This document shows, in pieces, positions 8,404 through 18,307 of a stretch of 64,000 nucleotides of DNA. Numbering within the stretch: position 1 is the stretch's first letter; each line of letters opens with the position of its first letter. A program made the position numbers and the translations under genes. The notes under the pieces are model-generated. The model saw nothing but the letters and a program-made list of their open reading frames with translations, was not told the DNA's origin and did no database searches. Source of the stretch: Selenomonadaceae bacterium (GTDB lineage Bacteria; Bacillota; Negativicutes; Selenomonadales; Selenomonadaceae); NCBI GenBank assembly GCA_030523645.1, contig JAUNIB010000006.1:1-64000 (forward strand), given 5' to 3'.

Positions 8404-10137
8404 ATGAAAAACTATCTGCGGCTTCTTAACTATATAAAGCCGTATACGAAAACAATAATCACCGCTATTTTCTGCATAATTGTGGCGGCGGCGTCAAATC
8501 TGTATGTTCCTTGGATTATCAAGGATATGATTGACAAGGTACTGGCAGAAAAAGATATGGAAATGCTCAACTACATTTCCATCGGTATCGTTGTGGTATT
8601 CCTGATTCGCGGAATATTCTACTTCGCACAGAGCTACCTTGTATCCTTTGTGGGACAGAGGGTAGTCATTGATATCCGCGGTCAACTGTACCGGAAGTTC
8701 CAGCGGCTGCCTTTGGCTTACTACGACCAGCACCGTACCGGTGAGCTGATGAGCTACATTTCAAACGATGTAGCAGCCCTGCAGAATGCAATGGTTGATA
8801 AGCTCATCGAGCTGATAACGGAGTCGTCGATTTTTGTCGGCTCTCTGGCGATGATGTTTTATCTTGACTGGAAGCTGTCTCTGCTGACCTTTGCAGTTGT
8901 TCCCATGGTCGGTCAGGCCATGAAAATTTTCGGTCGGAAGCTGAAAAGGGCCGGTACAACGATACAGGAGAGACTGGCCGATATGACGGCTCTGCTGCAG
9001 GAAAGTCTGGCAGCGGTGCGGGTAGTAAAATCCTTCGTCCGTGAAAATCACGAGATCGAGCGTTACGACCGGGAGAATGAGCGCAACTTTGAAGCGGCAA
9101 TGCTGAACATCCGTCTCATGAGTATGCTGACACCGACGGTAGAATTTTTGGCAGCGCTGGCTGTTACCGTCATTGTCTGGTTCGGCGGTTATGAGGTAGT
9201 AGAGGGCAGGATTACCGCTGGTGCATTGGTGGCATTCCTCACCTACGCCGTCAATCTGGCCAACCCGGTAAAGCGCATCAGCCGTGTATTCGGTACGCTG
9301 CAGCAGGCTATGGCGGCTGCCGACAGAGTTTTTGCGGTAATGGATTTGCCGGAGACGATTTCCGACAAGCCGGATGCAAAGCAGCTGCCGAAGGTCACCG
9401 GCCGGGTAAAGGTGGATAATGTAAGCTTCAGCTATAGTGAGGACGCTCCCGCCGTCAAGAATATTTCCTTTGAAGTAAAGCCCGGTCAGATGGTGGCTTT
9501 CGTCGGCCCCTCCGGTGCGGGCAAATCAACTATCGCAAATCTCCTGCCCCGCTTCTACGATGTGACGGAAGGCTCCATCACCGTGGAAGGGATGGATGTG
9601 CGGGATGTTACCCTCAGCTCCCTCCGTGAGCAGATTGGTATCGTACCGCAGGAGACGATGTTGTTCTCCGGTACAGTGTGGGAGAATATCCGCTACGGTC
9701 GTCTTGATGCCACCGATGAGGAAATCGTGGAGGCAGCAAAGGCGGCAAACGCCGATGAATTCATTCGTCAGCTCCCCAACGGCTACGATACGAAGCTGGG
9801 CGAGCGTGGCGTGAATATTTCCGGCGGCCAGCGTCAGCGTCTGTCTATTGCCAGAGCGATTCTGAAGGATCCGCAGATTCTCATCCTGGATGAGGCTACC
9901 AGCGCTCTTGATACCGAAAGTGAGAAGGTAGTACAGGCGGCGCTTGACCGTCTGATGGTTGGCCGTACATCCTTTGTTATTGCTCATCGCTTGTCCACCA
10001 TTTTCGGTGCCGACAGGATACTGGTACTTGACCACGGCGAGATAGTCGAGGACGGTACGCATGAGGAGCTGCTGGCCAAGGGTGGTCTGTACAGCAACCT
10101 CTATAATATTCAGTTCAATAATCTTCAGCAGGGATAA
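8404..10137 (+). CDS. msbA: Lipid A/LPS-flipping ABC exporter MsbA
   Basis: Homodimeric half-transporter that flips lipid A-core across the inner membrane. 577 residues. An N-terminal six-helix domain (about 15-300) precedes an ATPase with Walker A GPSGAGKST, signature ISGGQRQRLSIARA and Walker B ILILDEATSALD. The LPS context supports MsbA over a drug exporter. CGGAGG lies before the ATG. Its stop directly abuts the start of the waaA-lpxK fusion. Confidence 0.93.
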   Translation: MKNYLRLLNYIKPYTKTIITAIFCIIVAAASNLYVPWIIKDMIDKVLAEKDMEMLNYISIGIVVVFLIRGIFYFAQSYLVSFVGQRVVIDIRGQLYRKFQRLPLAYYDQHRTGELMSYISNDVAALQNAMVDKLIELITESSIFVGSLAMMFYLDWKLSLLTFAVVPMVGQAMKIFGRKLKRAGTTIQERLADMTALLQESLAAVRVVKSFVRENHEIERYDRENERNFEAAMLNIRLMSMLTPTVEFLAALAVTVIVWFGGYEVVEGRITAGALVAFLTYAVNLANPVKRISRVFGTLQQAMAAADRVFAVMDLPETISDKPDAKQLPKVTGRVKVDNVSFSYSEDAPAVKNISFEVKPGQMVAFVGPSGAGKSTIANLLPRFYDVTEGSITVEGMDVRDVTLSSLREQIGIVPQETMLFSGTVWENIRYGRLDATDEEIVEAAKAANADEFIRQLPNGYDTKLGERGVNISGGQRQRLSIARAILKDPQILILDEATSALDTESEKVVQAALDRLMVGRTSFVIAHRLSTIFGADRILVLDHGEIVEDGTHEELLAKGGLYSNLYNIQFNNLQQG

Positions 10138-12771
10138 ATGATGCATTTACTGTACAATTTGGCGGGAATCCTGATTGTAATACTCATAATACCGGTATTT
10201 CTAATCAGAGCAGTCCGCGAGCGGGGCTTCATCGAACGCATTCGCCAGAGTATGTTCGGTCTTCTGCCGCCCGATGCCATTGAGCGGGTAGCGAAGAAAA
10301 ACTGCATTTGGGTACACGCTTCCTCCGTCGGAGAGGTAGTTGCGGCCAGCCCGCTTATCAAGGAGTTCCGGGCGGAGTTCCCGAAGAGTCCGATTCTCGT
10401 TTCCGTTGTTACCAATAATGGCTACGAGATGGCAAACCGCATCATCAAGGATGCCGACAGTATAATATATTTCCCACTTGACCTGCCCTGGTTTGCCGGT
10501 CATGTTCTGAGGAAGATAAGCCCCCGTGTCTTCATGCCGGTTGAGACGGAGTTGTGGCCCAATTTCCTGCGGGCCTGCCGCCAGATGAATGTCCCGGTTA
10601 TGATGGTCAACGGACGAATTTCCGACCGGTCGGTAAAGCGCTACCATCTTCTTGGCACAATGCTGGAGGATATGATAGGCACCGTCAAGAAATTTGCCAT
10701 GCAGTCCGCAATTGACTGCGAGTATATCATCAGGCTCGGTGCAGATCCCCGTCTCGTTGTCAATACCGGCAACACGAAGTATGACCAGACCTATACGGCA
10801 GTAAGCACAAAGGTAAAGAAGCGCCTCATCAGTGAGATGGGACTGCAGCACAGCGATGGTATTCTGTTGGCTGGCAGTACCCACAAGGGTGAGGAGCAGA
10901 TGGTGATAGACGCTTTCATTCAGCTCCGGAAGGTAAAGCCGAAGGCTTTCCTTATCATTGCTCCCCGTGAGCTTCTTCGCGGCGGACAGGTAGAGGAGCT
11001 GGTAGAGAAGGCAGGTCTTGTCTGCGCCCGTCGTACCGAGCTGAAGAAGAAACCTTCCACCGGCCATGATGTCGTCATATTGGACACCATCGGCGAGCTT
11101 GGACAGGTCTACAGCATCGGCGATGTCATCTTTGTAGGCGGCAGCCTCATTCCTCACGGCGGTCACAATATCCTTGAGCCGGCGGCCCACGGTAAGGCCA
11201 TTATCACCGGCAGCAATATGTTCAACTTCAAGGAGACCCATTCCCTCTTCTCCGGACGCAATGCCTGCATTACCGTAAATGACGGGGCTGGCCTCACCGC
11301 AGCAGTCCTTGAGCTCTTCGGTAACGATGAGAAGCGCAAGGCTATGGAAGCGGAAACCCTGGCTATTATAAATGAGAACCGGGGTGCGGCCAGAAAGTCG
11401 GCCGTAATCCTTCACGACTTACTGGATGAGGTGGAGGAGCGGAGACGCCAAAGCGGTATTATTCACGCTACGGAGAAAATCGAGAATTTCCAAACCTATT
11501 TCTTCCAGCTCGTTCATGAGCGGAGTGTTCACGGTTTTGTTCTGAATGCTTTTGTTTCATTCCTGCACTTTGCTTCATTCGTATACGGCGGTCTTGTCAA
11601 TCTGAAGCTTGGCGGCTACAAGCACAAAATTTTCAAGCAGAAGAAGCTGTCCTGCTTCATCATAAGCTTGGGCAACATTACCGTCGGAGGTACCGGCAAG
11701 ACCCCTACTGCCCAGCTCCTGGCTCGTCAGATTCGGGATATGGGCTACCGGGTAATCATCCTGAACCGCGGCTATCGAGCCAGATGGAAGGGCGAGGTAG
11801 GTGTCGTTTCTGACGGCTGCAAGCTGTATATGGACGCATCAGAGGCCGGTGACGAAGCCTTCATGCTGGCTCGCCATCTGCCGGGGATTCCGGTGCTTAT
11901 CGGCCCCGAGCGATTTGCCAGCGGCCGCTATGCCATCGAGCATTTCGGTGCCGAGGTTGCTATTCTTGATGACGGCTATCAGCACTGGCAGCTTTCCCGT
12001 GATTTGGATGTAGTTCTCATTGACGCAGTTAATGTATTCGGCAATGGATATATGCTGCCCAGAGGTACGCTCCGCGAGCCTATAAAAAATCTCGACCGGG
12101 CCGATATCTGCCTTCTGACGAAGGTTGACCAGGCTGCCGGTCAGTCCCGTGAGTACATCCGGGGCAAGATACAGCAGTACAATGACCATGCCCTTGTAGT
12201 TGAGTCCGTTCATCAGCCCCGGTCCTTCGTGGATTTGAAGACATGGAATGAACACATCGGCGGCGGAATTGATATTTCCGAGATGAAGGGAATGCGGATT
12301 ATGGCGGTTTCGGCCATCGGTAATCCCACCTCCTTCGAGCAGACTTTGGCACAGATTGGTGCCACTATCGTAGAGAGTCTGCGTTACCCTGACCATCACA
12401 ATTACACTGCCCGCGACATGATAAGCATCATTGACCAGGCGCGGCGGCAGGATGTGGAGGCTATTGTCATCACAGAGAAGGATGCCGTCAAGGTGCCTCA
12501 GCCGGCGGTGCTGGCCGAGTCTGACGATATGCCGGAGATTCCCATTTATGTTCTCAGCATTGAGGTTAAGCTCAGAGACGGTGCCGAGGACATGATTGAG
12601 TTGATCAAGAACAGAATTCAGGAAAAAATAGGTCCGGCAAAGCCGGAAAGTCTGCCGGTTTCCGATGAGGAGAAGCCGACGGAGGTTTTTGCCGCTGGGG
12701 ATTCCCAAGAGGAACAGCCGGAGGAGGCTGCGCCGGAAGATAAGCCACAAGACAGTGGAGAGGAAAAATAA
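10138..12771 (+). CDS. waaA-lpxK: Fused Kdo transferase (WaaA) and lipid A 4'-kinase (LpxK)
   Basis: 877 residues carrying two LPS enzymes in one chain. Residues 1-~430 are WaaA/KdtA, which adds Kdo to lipid IVA: an N-terminal membrane anchor (about 5-22), WVHASSVGEVVAASPL, PVETELWPN and GGSLIPHGGHNILEPAAHGK. Residues ~475-830 are LpxK, which phosphorylates the disaccharide 4' position: Walker A GNITVGGTGKTPT from about residue 512, LILNRGYR-type loop (RVIILNRGYRARW) and AILDDGYQHWQLSRDLDVVLID. A Glu/Pro-rich acidic tail of about 45 residues ends the protein. The frame is continuous with no sign of an internal stop. The start abuts the msbA stop, and the stop overlaps kdsB by 1 base. Confidence 0.93.
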   Translation: MMHLLYNLAGILIVILIIPVFLIRAVRERGFIERIRQSMFGLLPPDAIERVAKKNCIWVHASSVGEVVAASPLIKEFRAEFPKSPILVSVVTNNGYEMANRIIKDADSIIYFPLDLPWFAGHVLRKISPRVFMPVETELWPNFLRACRQMNVPVMMVNGRISDRSVKRYHLLGTMLEDMIGTVKKFAMQSAIDCEYIIRLGADPRLVVNTGNTKYDQTYTAVSTKVKKRLISEMGLQHSDGILLAGSTHKGEEQMVIDAFIQLRKVKPKAFLIIAPRELLRGGQVEELVEKAGLVCARRTELKKKPSTGHDVVILDTIGELGQVYSIGDVIFVGGSLIPHGGHNILEPAAHGKAIITGSNMFNFKETHSLFSGRNACITVNDGAGLTAAVLELFGNDEKRKAMEAETLAIINENRGAARKSAVILHDLLDEVEERRRQSGIIHATEKIENFQTYFFQLVHERSVHGFVLNAFVSFLHFASFVYGGLVNLKLGGYKHKIFKQKKLSCFIISLGNITVGGTGKTPTAQLLARQIRDMGYRVIILNRGYRARWKGEVGVVSDGCKLYMDASEAGDEAFMLARHLPGIPVLIGPERFASGRYAIEHFGAEVAILDDGYQHWQLSRDLDVVLIDAVNVFGNGYMLPRGTLREPIKNLDRADICLLTKVDQAAGQSREYIRGKIQQYNDHALVVESVHQPRSFVDLKTWNEHIGGGIDISEMKGMRIMAVSAIGNPTSFEQTLAQIGATIVESLRYPDHHNYTARDMISIIDQARRQDVEAIVITEKDAVKVPQPAVLAESDDMPEIPIYVLSIEVKLRDGAEDMIELIKNRIQEKIGPAKPESLPVSDEEKPTEVFAAGDSQEEQPEEAAPEDKPQDSGEEK

Positions 12772-13508
12772 TGAAGACATTATGTGTTATCCCTGCCCGT
12801 TATGCGTCAACCCGTCTGCCGGGAAAACCCTTGGCCGATATTTGCGGCAAGCCAATGATTGTAAGGGTTTATGAGCGGGCTGTTCAGGCAAAGCTGATGG
12901 ACGCAGTTGTTGTTGCCACCGATGATGACAGAGTAAAGTCCGCGGTGGAAAATCACGGCGGTAAGGCTGTTATGACTCGTGTGGATCATGCTACCGGCAC
13001 GGACCGTCTCACGGAGGTTGCGACTACTGCACCCTATGACGAATATGACCTCATCATCAATGTACAGGGTGATGAACCTCTCATTGAGCCCGGACTTATT
13101 GATGAGCTGGCAAAACAGTTTGAAGGCGACGACAATCTGATGATGGCTACTGTCAAGACTGCCATTACCGATGAAGAGGAACAGAAAAACCCCAATAATG
13201 TAAAGGTTGTCACCGACAAAAACGGCTATGCCCTCTATTTCTCCCGGAGTCTCATGCCTTATCCCAGATATGACAAGGGGGTACCGGTGTATAAGCACAT
13301 CGGCATTTATGCCTATCGCCGTGACTTCCTTTTGAAGTATGCGGCTATGGCTCCGACTCCGCTGGAGGAGACGGAGGCTCTGGAGCAGCTGCGGGCGCTG
13401 GAGAATGGCTACAGGATTAAAGTCATTGAGACGGCGCACAAGTTTGTTGGCGTTGACACACCGGAAGATTTGGCGAAGGTCAACGAGATATATGCAAGCT
13501 TGAATTAA
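12771..13508 (+). CDS. kdsB: CMP-Kdo synthetase (CTP:Kdo cytidylyltransferase)
   Basis: Activates Kdo as CMP-Kdo, the donor for WaaA. 245 residues. Nucleotidyltransferase signature IPARYASTRLPGKPLADICGKPMI at the N terminus (residues 6-29), VATDDDRV, and NVQGDEPLIEP. The ATG overlaps the previous stop by one base, indicating translational coupling. Confidence 0.96.
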   Translation: MKTLCVIPARYASTRLPGKPLADICGKPMIVRVYERAVQAKLMDAVVVATDDDRVKSAVENHGGKAVMTRVDHATGTDRLTEVATTAPYDEYDLIINVQGDEPLIEPGLIDELAKQFEGDDNLMMATVKTAITDEEEQKNPNNVKVVTDKNGYALYFSRSLMPYPRYDKGVPVYKHIGIYAYRRDFLLKYAAMAPTPLEETEALEQLRALENGYRIKVIETAHKFVGVDTPEDLAKVNEIYASLN

Positions 13509-13688
13509 GATTAGCAGTCAGCGTACAGCCAAAATAAGACCTTTAGTCAACGCCGGTTCTTAGTGATTGACGAGCGCAACGAATTCAGAATTCAGAACTG
13601 CTGCGTTGATTGCAGAGCGCAAGCGTGTTTTATGCGGCTGGACGATGACGGGTTACAGGTACTATGATTATAGAAAGGCGGAATGAAA
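13509..13688 (+). other. Spacer between kdsB and kdsA
   Basis: A 180-bp gap breaks the tight operon. It holds a short direct repeat (GAATTCA twice, near 13580-13595), CAAC/GTTG pairing around it, and a possible promoter TGGACG-18-TATGAT (13639-13668). That promoter would leave only about 14 nt of leader. No gene is seen. Confidence 0.35.
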
Positions 13689-14519
13689 ATGAACACTGTT
13701 GAGATCCGCGATTTTTCCATTGGCAACGGCGGCCCCTTGACCCTGTTGGCCGGTCCTTGTGTCCTTGAGGAGCAGGAACGCTGCCTGCTTATCGGCGGAA
13801 CTATTAAAGAGATATGCAAGAAACTTGGCGTAAATTATGTATATAAATCCTCCTTTGACAAGGCAAACCGCTCTAGCTATTACGGCTTCCGTGGGCCCGG
13901 TCTTGCCAAGGGACTGGAGCAGTTGGCAGCCATCAAGAGGGAACTTGATGTTCCCATCGTTACCGATATTCACAATGAATTTCAGGCAAAGCCGGTGGCT
14001 GATGTAGCAGACATTCTTCAGATTCCGGCGTTCCTCTGCCGGCAGACTGACCTGCTCCATGCAGCGGCACAGACTGGCAAGGTAGTCAATGTAAAGAAGG
14101 GTCAGTTCCTTGCTCCTGCCGACATGAGCAATGTGGTAAACAAGCTCATCGAAAGCGGAACCCAGAAGATTCTTCTCACCGAGCGTGGAGCCACCTTTGG
14201 CTACAACAATCTGGTAGTAGATATGCGCAGCTTCCCCATCATGCGGAGTTTTGGATATCCGGTCGTGTTCGATGCTACCCACAGTGTCCAGATTCCCGGC
14301 GGCTGCGGCACCTCCTCCGGCGGTCTGCGTCAGTACATCCCAAATCTGGCCAGGGCTGCGGTAGGTGCCGGTGTGGATGCTCTCTTCATGGAGGTCCACG
14401 ACAATCCGGAGGAGGCAAAGTGCGACGGCCCCAACAGTCTCTATCTCGACAAGCTGGAAGAGCTGCTGGAGGAGCTGGTAGCCATCCACGAGATAGTCAG
14501 AAAGCATAAGGCTGAGTAA
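13689..14519 (+). CDS. kdsA: 3-deoxy-8-phosphooctulonate (Kdo-8-P) synthase
   Basis: Condenses arabinose-5-phosphate with phosphoenolpyruvate to Kdo-8-phosphate. 276 residues from MNTVEIRDF. Family signatures: [58 protein letters not shown] (two blocks) and the [13 protein letters not shown] loop. ATG 13689 is preferred because GGCGG ends 7 nt before it; the ATG at 13683 is only 1 nt from that site. kdsD, which makes its arabinose-5-P substrate, follows. Confidence 0.95.
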   Translation: MNTVEIRDFSIGNGGPLTLLAGPCVLEEQERCLLIGGTIKEICKKLGVNYVYKSSFDKANRSSYYGFRGPGLAKGLEQLAAIKRELDVPIVTDIHNEFQAKPVADVADILQIPAFLCRQTDLLHAAAQTGKVVNVKKGQFLAPADMSNVVNKLIESGTQKILLTERGATFGYNNLVVDMRSFPIMRSFGYPVVFDATHSVQIPGGCGTSSGGLRQYIPNLARAAVGAGVDALFMEVHDNPEEAKCDGPNSLYLDKLEELLEELVAIHEIVRKHKAE

Positions 14520-14522
14520 AAT

Positions 14523-14541
14523 AGAAAAGCGAAGCTTTTCT
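14523..14541 (+). other. Hairpin after kdsA
   Basis: AGAAAAGC-gaa-GCTTTTCT is an 8-bp stem just after the kdsA stop. The following bases are only moderately T-rich, so at most it is a weak attenuator before kdsD. Confidence 0.4.
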
Positions 14542-14575
14542 TACCTCTATGTGAATATACCGAAGAGAATAACAG

Positions 14576-15562
14576 GTGAGCATTGTGAAGGATTCCATCA
14601 AGGAAAAAGCAATAGAAACAATAAAAATGGAGGCCGCAGCGGTAGAGAAGCTGGCTGCCCGCATCGATGACGAATTTGCAGCCGCCGTAGAGGCAATTCT
14701 CGCTACAAAGGGCAGGGTCATTGTCACCGGCATGGGTAAATCCGGTCATGTTGGCTGCAAGATTGCCGCCAGCCTTGCTTCAACCGGTACGCCGGCCTTC
14801 TTTCTCCATCCGGCGGAAGCCTTCCACGGAGATTTGGGAATGGTTACAGAGCATGATATTATAATTGCCATTTCCAACAGCGGCGAGACAAATGAGATTA
14901 TCAACATCCTGCCGGTGATTCGCCGAATCGGGGCGAAGATTATTTCTCTCTGCGGCCGGCGGGAATCTACCCTGACGAAGAATGCAGACTTCTTTATTGA
15001 TGCCGGAGTGGAGAAGGAAGCCGGGCCAATCGGACTGGCACCCACCTGTTCCACCACGGCGGCATTGGCTATGGGTGATGCTCTTACGGTAGCGCTCCTT
15101 GCTGAACGCAATTTCACCGCACAGGACTTTGCCGTATTCCATCCCGGCGGCTCCCTTGGTAGGAAGCTGCTTCTGCGGGTGGGAGATGTGATGCATAAGG
15201 GCGATGATAATGCAACTATTGAGGCAGACAAGCCGGCCCGGGAAGCGCTGTTCCTCATGACGAAAAAGGGCGTAGGAGCAACCAGCGTTGTGGACGACAA
15301 CGGCCGCTTCATCGGTCTGGTGACAGACGGAGATATTCGCCGCAGTCTGGCCAAGTCAGCGGCTTTCCTGGATGAGCCGGTGTCCGCTCTTATGACAAAG
15401 AGTCCTCTTACTATCACTGAAGACAAGCTGGCAACGGCGGCAATCTCCATGATGGAAAAGCATGAGCCGCGGCCGGTTACCGTCCTTCCGGTAGTGGATG
15501 AGGATAACCGCCCGGTAGGCATTATTCATATCACAGACCTCATGCGGCAGGGAGTGGTGTGA
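14576..15562 (+). CDS. kdsD: Arabinose-5-phosphate isomerase
   Basis: Converts ribulose-5-P to arabinose-5-P for KdsA. 328 residues. An N-terminal SIS sugar-isomerase domain (GMGKSGHVGCKIAASLASTGTPAFF; SNSGETNEI; FHPGGSLGR) is followed by two CBS domains from about residue 205. The start is uncertain: GTG 14576 has weak GAAGAG upstream, while GTG 14585 follows AGGTGAG. The stop is 1 nt from the kdsC start, so the two are coupled. Confidence 0.93.
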   Translation: MSIVKDSIKEKAIETIKMEAAAVEKLAARIDDEFAAAVEAILATKGRVIVTGMGKSGHVGCKIAASLASTGTPAFFLHPAEAFHGDLGMVTEHDIIIAISNSGETNEIINILPVIRRIGAKIISLCGRRESTLTKNADFFIDAGVEKEAGPIGLAPTCSTTAALAMGDALTVALLAERNFTAQDFAVFHPGGSLGRKLLLRVGDVMHKGDDNATIEADKPAREALFLMTKKGVGATSVVDDNGRFIGLVTDGDIRRSLAKSAAFLDEPVSALMTKSPLTITEDKLATAAISMMEKHEPRPVTVLPVVDEDNRPVGIIHITDLMRQGVV

Positions 15563-15563
15563 C

Positions 15564-16118
15564 ATGGATATGGAATTTGACAACAACCTCGGAGAGGAAG
15601 ATATCCTTCTCCGGGCTGAAAACATAAAAATGATTGTAATGGATGTGGACGGTACCCTCACCGACGGAAAAATTTTCGTAGGCAATGAGGGAGAGCTGAT
15701 GAAGGGCTTTGATGTGAAGGACGGACAGGGTATTGTCCTCTGGCACAAGTCCGGCAGGCAGTCAGCCATCATCACCGGCCGCAGCAGTCAGATTACCGAC
15801 ATCAGAGCGAAGGCTTTGGGGATACAGCATATTTATCAGGGGCGGGCCGATAAGCGGGCTGCCTTTGAGGAGCTGAAGGAAAAGACCGGCTTTGATGATG
15901 ACGATATTTGCTACATTGGCGATGATCTGCCGGATATTCCGCTCCTGTTGAGGGCCGGTTTGGCGATTGCCGTTGCCGATGCCACAGAGGAGACCAGAAT
16001 GGCTGCCCACTATGTCACCGAGAGTCCCGGGGGAATGGGAGCAGTAAGAGAAGCAATAGAGCTGATTCTCACTGCCCAGGGGCTTTGGGAAGAACGACTG
16101 GCAGAGTTCTACAAATAA
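15564..16118 (+). CDS. kdsC: Kdo-8-phosphate phosphatase
   Basis: Hydrolyses Kdo-8-P to Kdo. 184 residues, HAD superfamily without a cap (type C0). Motif I is VMDVDGTLTDG, with DVKDGQG after it. Motif II is the ITGRSS threonine and motif IV is YIGDDLPDIPLLLRAG. The N terminus carries about 20 extra acidic residues before motif I. Together with kdsB, kdsA and kdsD it completes the Kdo branch in four adjacent genes. Confidence 0.94.
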   Translation: MDMEFDNNLGEEDILLRAENIKMIVMDVDGTLTDGKIFVGNEGELMKGFDVKDGQGIVLWHKSGRQSAIITGRSSQITDIRAKALGIQHIYQGRADKRAAFEELKEKTGFDDDDICYIGDDLPDIPLLLRAGLAIAVADATEETRMAAHYVTESPGGMGAVREAIELILTAQGLWEERLAEFYK

Positions 16119-16153
16119 TTGTTATCTAATGGCGATAGGAGAGTGAATGGGCA

Positions 16154-17065
16154 ATGATGTATAATGTTTGTATGCTCGTGAGCAAGCTGATTTGCCTTTT
16201 GCCTCACTCGATGATTCTTTCCTTGGGGAAGGCATTGGGAATACTTTACTATAAAATAATCAAGAAGCAGAGAAATCTGGCAGTTAAGCAGATGATGCCG
16301 GCGCTGGGACTGGACGAAGCGGAAGCTCACAAGCTGGTGCGCGAGTCTTTTATCAACATGGGCCGGAACGTGCTGGAAATACTCTATATGCCGCGTCTGG
16401 CTAAAGAGGGGCTGGATAAATTCATCGAGATAGAGAATCTTGATAGAATGAGGGATGCGCTGGCTGAAGGTCACGGCGTTGTAGTTCTTACTGGACATGT
16501 GGGAACATGGGAGTGGCTGTCGGCAGCTTATTCCTTGAACGGCATGCCGGTAACGGCCATCGCTAAGCCTCAGCCGAACATTGACTACACCAGAGCCCTT
16601 GACGATTTGCGGGCGACCATCGATGTGGAGATATTCTCCCGAGGGACCAGCGAGCTGCTGGCTGCCGGCCGGGCATTGAAGAAAGGAAAAATCCTCGGCT
16701 TCTTGGCAGATCAGGATGCGGGCCCCGGCGGAGCCTTTATTGACTTCCTCGGCCGAACAGCTTCTACCCCTATGGGGCCGGCGGTATTTGCCAGAAAGTT
16801 TAATTCTCCGGTAGTGCCGTCCTTTATCATCCGCCAGCCAAACGGCAAGCACAAGGTTCTTATATATGAGCCGCTGCGCTACGAGGATACCGGAGATCCG
16901 GACACCGATCTGCTGAGGCTGACAAAGAAGATGACCGTTATTCTCACGGATGTTATCAGACAGAATCCTACTCAGTGGCTGTGGTTCCAGAAGCGCTGGA
17001 ATACACCGCCGGATATGAAGCAGGAAAAGCATCATACGGTTTTGAAGACAGAGAAGAGAAAATGA
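16154..17065 (+). CDS. lpxL: Lysophospholipid acyltransferase family protein, probable lipid A late acyltransferase
   Basis: 303 residues, HtrB/LpxL-like. It likely adds a secondary acyl chain to Kdo2-lipid A at the inner membrane. The catalytic HX4E box is HVGTWE. AIAKPQPN and GFLADQDAG match the family's second and third conserved blocks, and the N terminus is hydrophobic. Position inside the LPS run supports lipid A as substrate, but the chain added cannot be told from sequence. The stop overlaps the lptC start (ATGA). Confidence 0.87.
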   Translation: MMYNVCMLVSKLICLLPHSMILSLGKALGILYYKIIKKQRNLAVKQMMPALGLDEAEAHKLVRESFINMGRNVLEILYMPRLAKEGLDKFIEIENLDRMRDALAEGHGVVVLTGHVGTWEWLSAAYSLNGMPVTAIAKPQPNIDYTRALDDLRATIDVEIFSRGTSELLAAGRALKKGKILGFLADQDAGPGGAFIDFLGRTASTPMGPAVFARKFNSPVVPSFIIRQPNGKHKVLIYEPLRYEDTGDPDTDLLRLTKKMTVILTDVIRQNPTQWLWFQKRWNTPPDMKQEKHHTVLKTEKRK

Positions 17066-17547
17066 TGATGGATAAACTGAAAGAATTGTCTCTTGTACAT
17101 AAAGCGATTTTGGTTATATTGGCGACTATACTGGTGGCTGTTGTCTGGGCAATCTTTGCCGTACCTGAGCTTCCGACCGCGGAGGAAGCAAAAAAAATGG
17201 CTCAGCGAGCCAAAATCATGGTGTATGAAAACAACACCATGAAGGAGGAGCAGAACGGTAAAATTATCTGGGAGCTGAAGGCTAAGCGTACAGAGATGAG
17301 TTCGGAAACGAACAGTGCCAGATGTGAGGGGCTAACAGGCCGCTTCTACATGGACGACGGAACTGTGGTAGACGGCAGTGCTTTGGGCGGCGGCTTCGAC
17401 GGAAAGACGAAGGATGTCTTTTTGGAGGGAAATGCCGTTATTGTGACCAATGACGGACGAAAGATTACTGCCGATAAGATTACATGGAAAGCTGCGGAAA
17501 AGAAAGCAATAGCCGAGGGTCATGCCCACTTGACAAAGAAACGATAG
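17062..17547 (+). CDS. lptC: LPS export protein LptC (YrbK-like)
   Basis: 161 residues. One membrane anchor (about residues 14-34, AILVILATILVAVVWAIFAV) precedes a periplasmic beta-jellyroll repeat region with ENNTMKEEQNGKIIWELKAKR and ADKITWKAAEKKAIAEGHAHL. In the Lpt machine LptC receives LPS from LptBFG and hands it to LptA. The start ATG 17062 overlaps the previous stop by four bases; a longer in-frame extension upstream lies inside lpxL. The family is poorly conserved in sequence, so the call also rests on its place before lptA-lptB. Confidence 0.85.
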   Translation: MMMDKLKELSLVHKAILVILATILVAVVWAIFAVPELPTAEEAKKMAQRAKIMVYENNTMKEEQNGKIIWELKAKRTEMSSETNSARCEGLTGRFYMDDGTVVDGSALGGGFDGKTKDVFLEGNAVIVTNDGRKITADKITWKAAEKKAIAEGHAHLTKKR

Positions 17548-17592
17548 TTTATGGTAAAATGAAGATTGGACATTTCGGAGGGAATGATTATT

Positions 17593-18270
17593 ATGAATAA
17601 AACAGCACGACGGTTTTCCCTGCTTTTGACAGCCTTGAGCATTGGAGCCGTTACTGTATTTGCTGCTCCTGCCCCCAAAGGACCGTCGGAGCTTATTGCC
17701 GATACAGTAACCTATGACATGAAGAACGATGTTATGGTTGCTAAGGGAAATGTAGTCATGATTACTACCGACGGCAAGGCTACCGGTGACTACGCAGAGT
17801 ATCACAATAAGACAGGATCAGGCAAGGTTATTGGACATGTAATTGCCGACAAGGGTGATGCTCACATGGAATGCAATGAGTTCTATGTAGAGGGTCAGAG
17901 TCACTTTACCGCCGTTGGCAATGTTAAGGCAAAACAGAAGGATAGAGCTTATGTTGGTCCAAAGGCAGAATTCTTCCAGGATCAGCAATATGTCAAGATG
18001 GAGCAGGGTGGTACTGTCACCGGCAAGGACGGCAGCATAACTGCTGACTTCATGGAAGGCTGGACTGGGCAGGAACATTTCATCGGTCGTGGAAACTGTC
18101 ACATCGTCAGTCCTTCGAAGAACTTTGAAGGCGGCGGCGACAATGCCGAATATTGGGGTAAAGAGGAAGGCAAGACCGTTCTCACCGGCAATGCGTGGGC
18201 AATGCAGGACGACAATATAATGAGGGGCAAGGTTATTACCGCACTGCTCAACCAGAAGCCTGCTGAGTAA
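17593..18270 (+). CDS. lptA: LPS-transport periplasmic bridge protein LptA (OstA-like)
   Basis: 225 residues with a cleavable signal peptide (MNKTARRF, a hydrophobic core, then VFAAPAP). OstA-type beta repeats follow, such as ELIADTVTYDMKNDVMVAKG, GDYAEYHNKTG and HMECNEFYVEG. It forms the periplasmic bridge that carries LPS to the outer membrane. The start ATG 17593 lies 10 nt after GGAGGG; an ATG nine bases earlier overlaps that site. It follows lptC and precedes lptB. Confidence 0.88.
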   Translation: MNKTARRFSLLLTALSIGAVTVFAAPAPKGPSELIADTVTYDMKNDVMVAKGNVVMITTDGKATGDYAEYHNKTGSGKVIGHVIADKGDAHMECNEFYVEGQSHFTAVGNVKAKQKDRAYVGPKAEFFQDQQYVKMEQGGTVTGKDGSITADFMEGWTGQEHFIGRGNCHIVSPSKNFEGGGDNAEYWGKEEGKTVLTGNAWAMQDDNIMRGKVITALLNQKPAE

Positions 18271-18307
18271 TCCGTAATTATCTATAATATGAAAGGAGCG
18301 GGGCAGC

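Noticed and set aside
16975-17061. N-terminal extension of LptC
   Set aside because: It lies inside the lpxL coding sequence, while an ATG at 17062 with the typical anchor sequence matches the family start.
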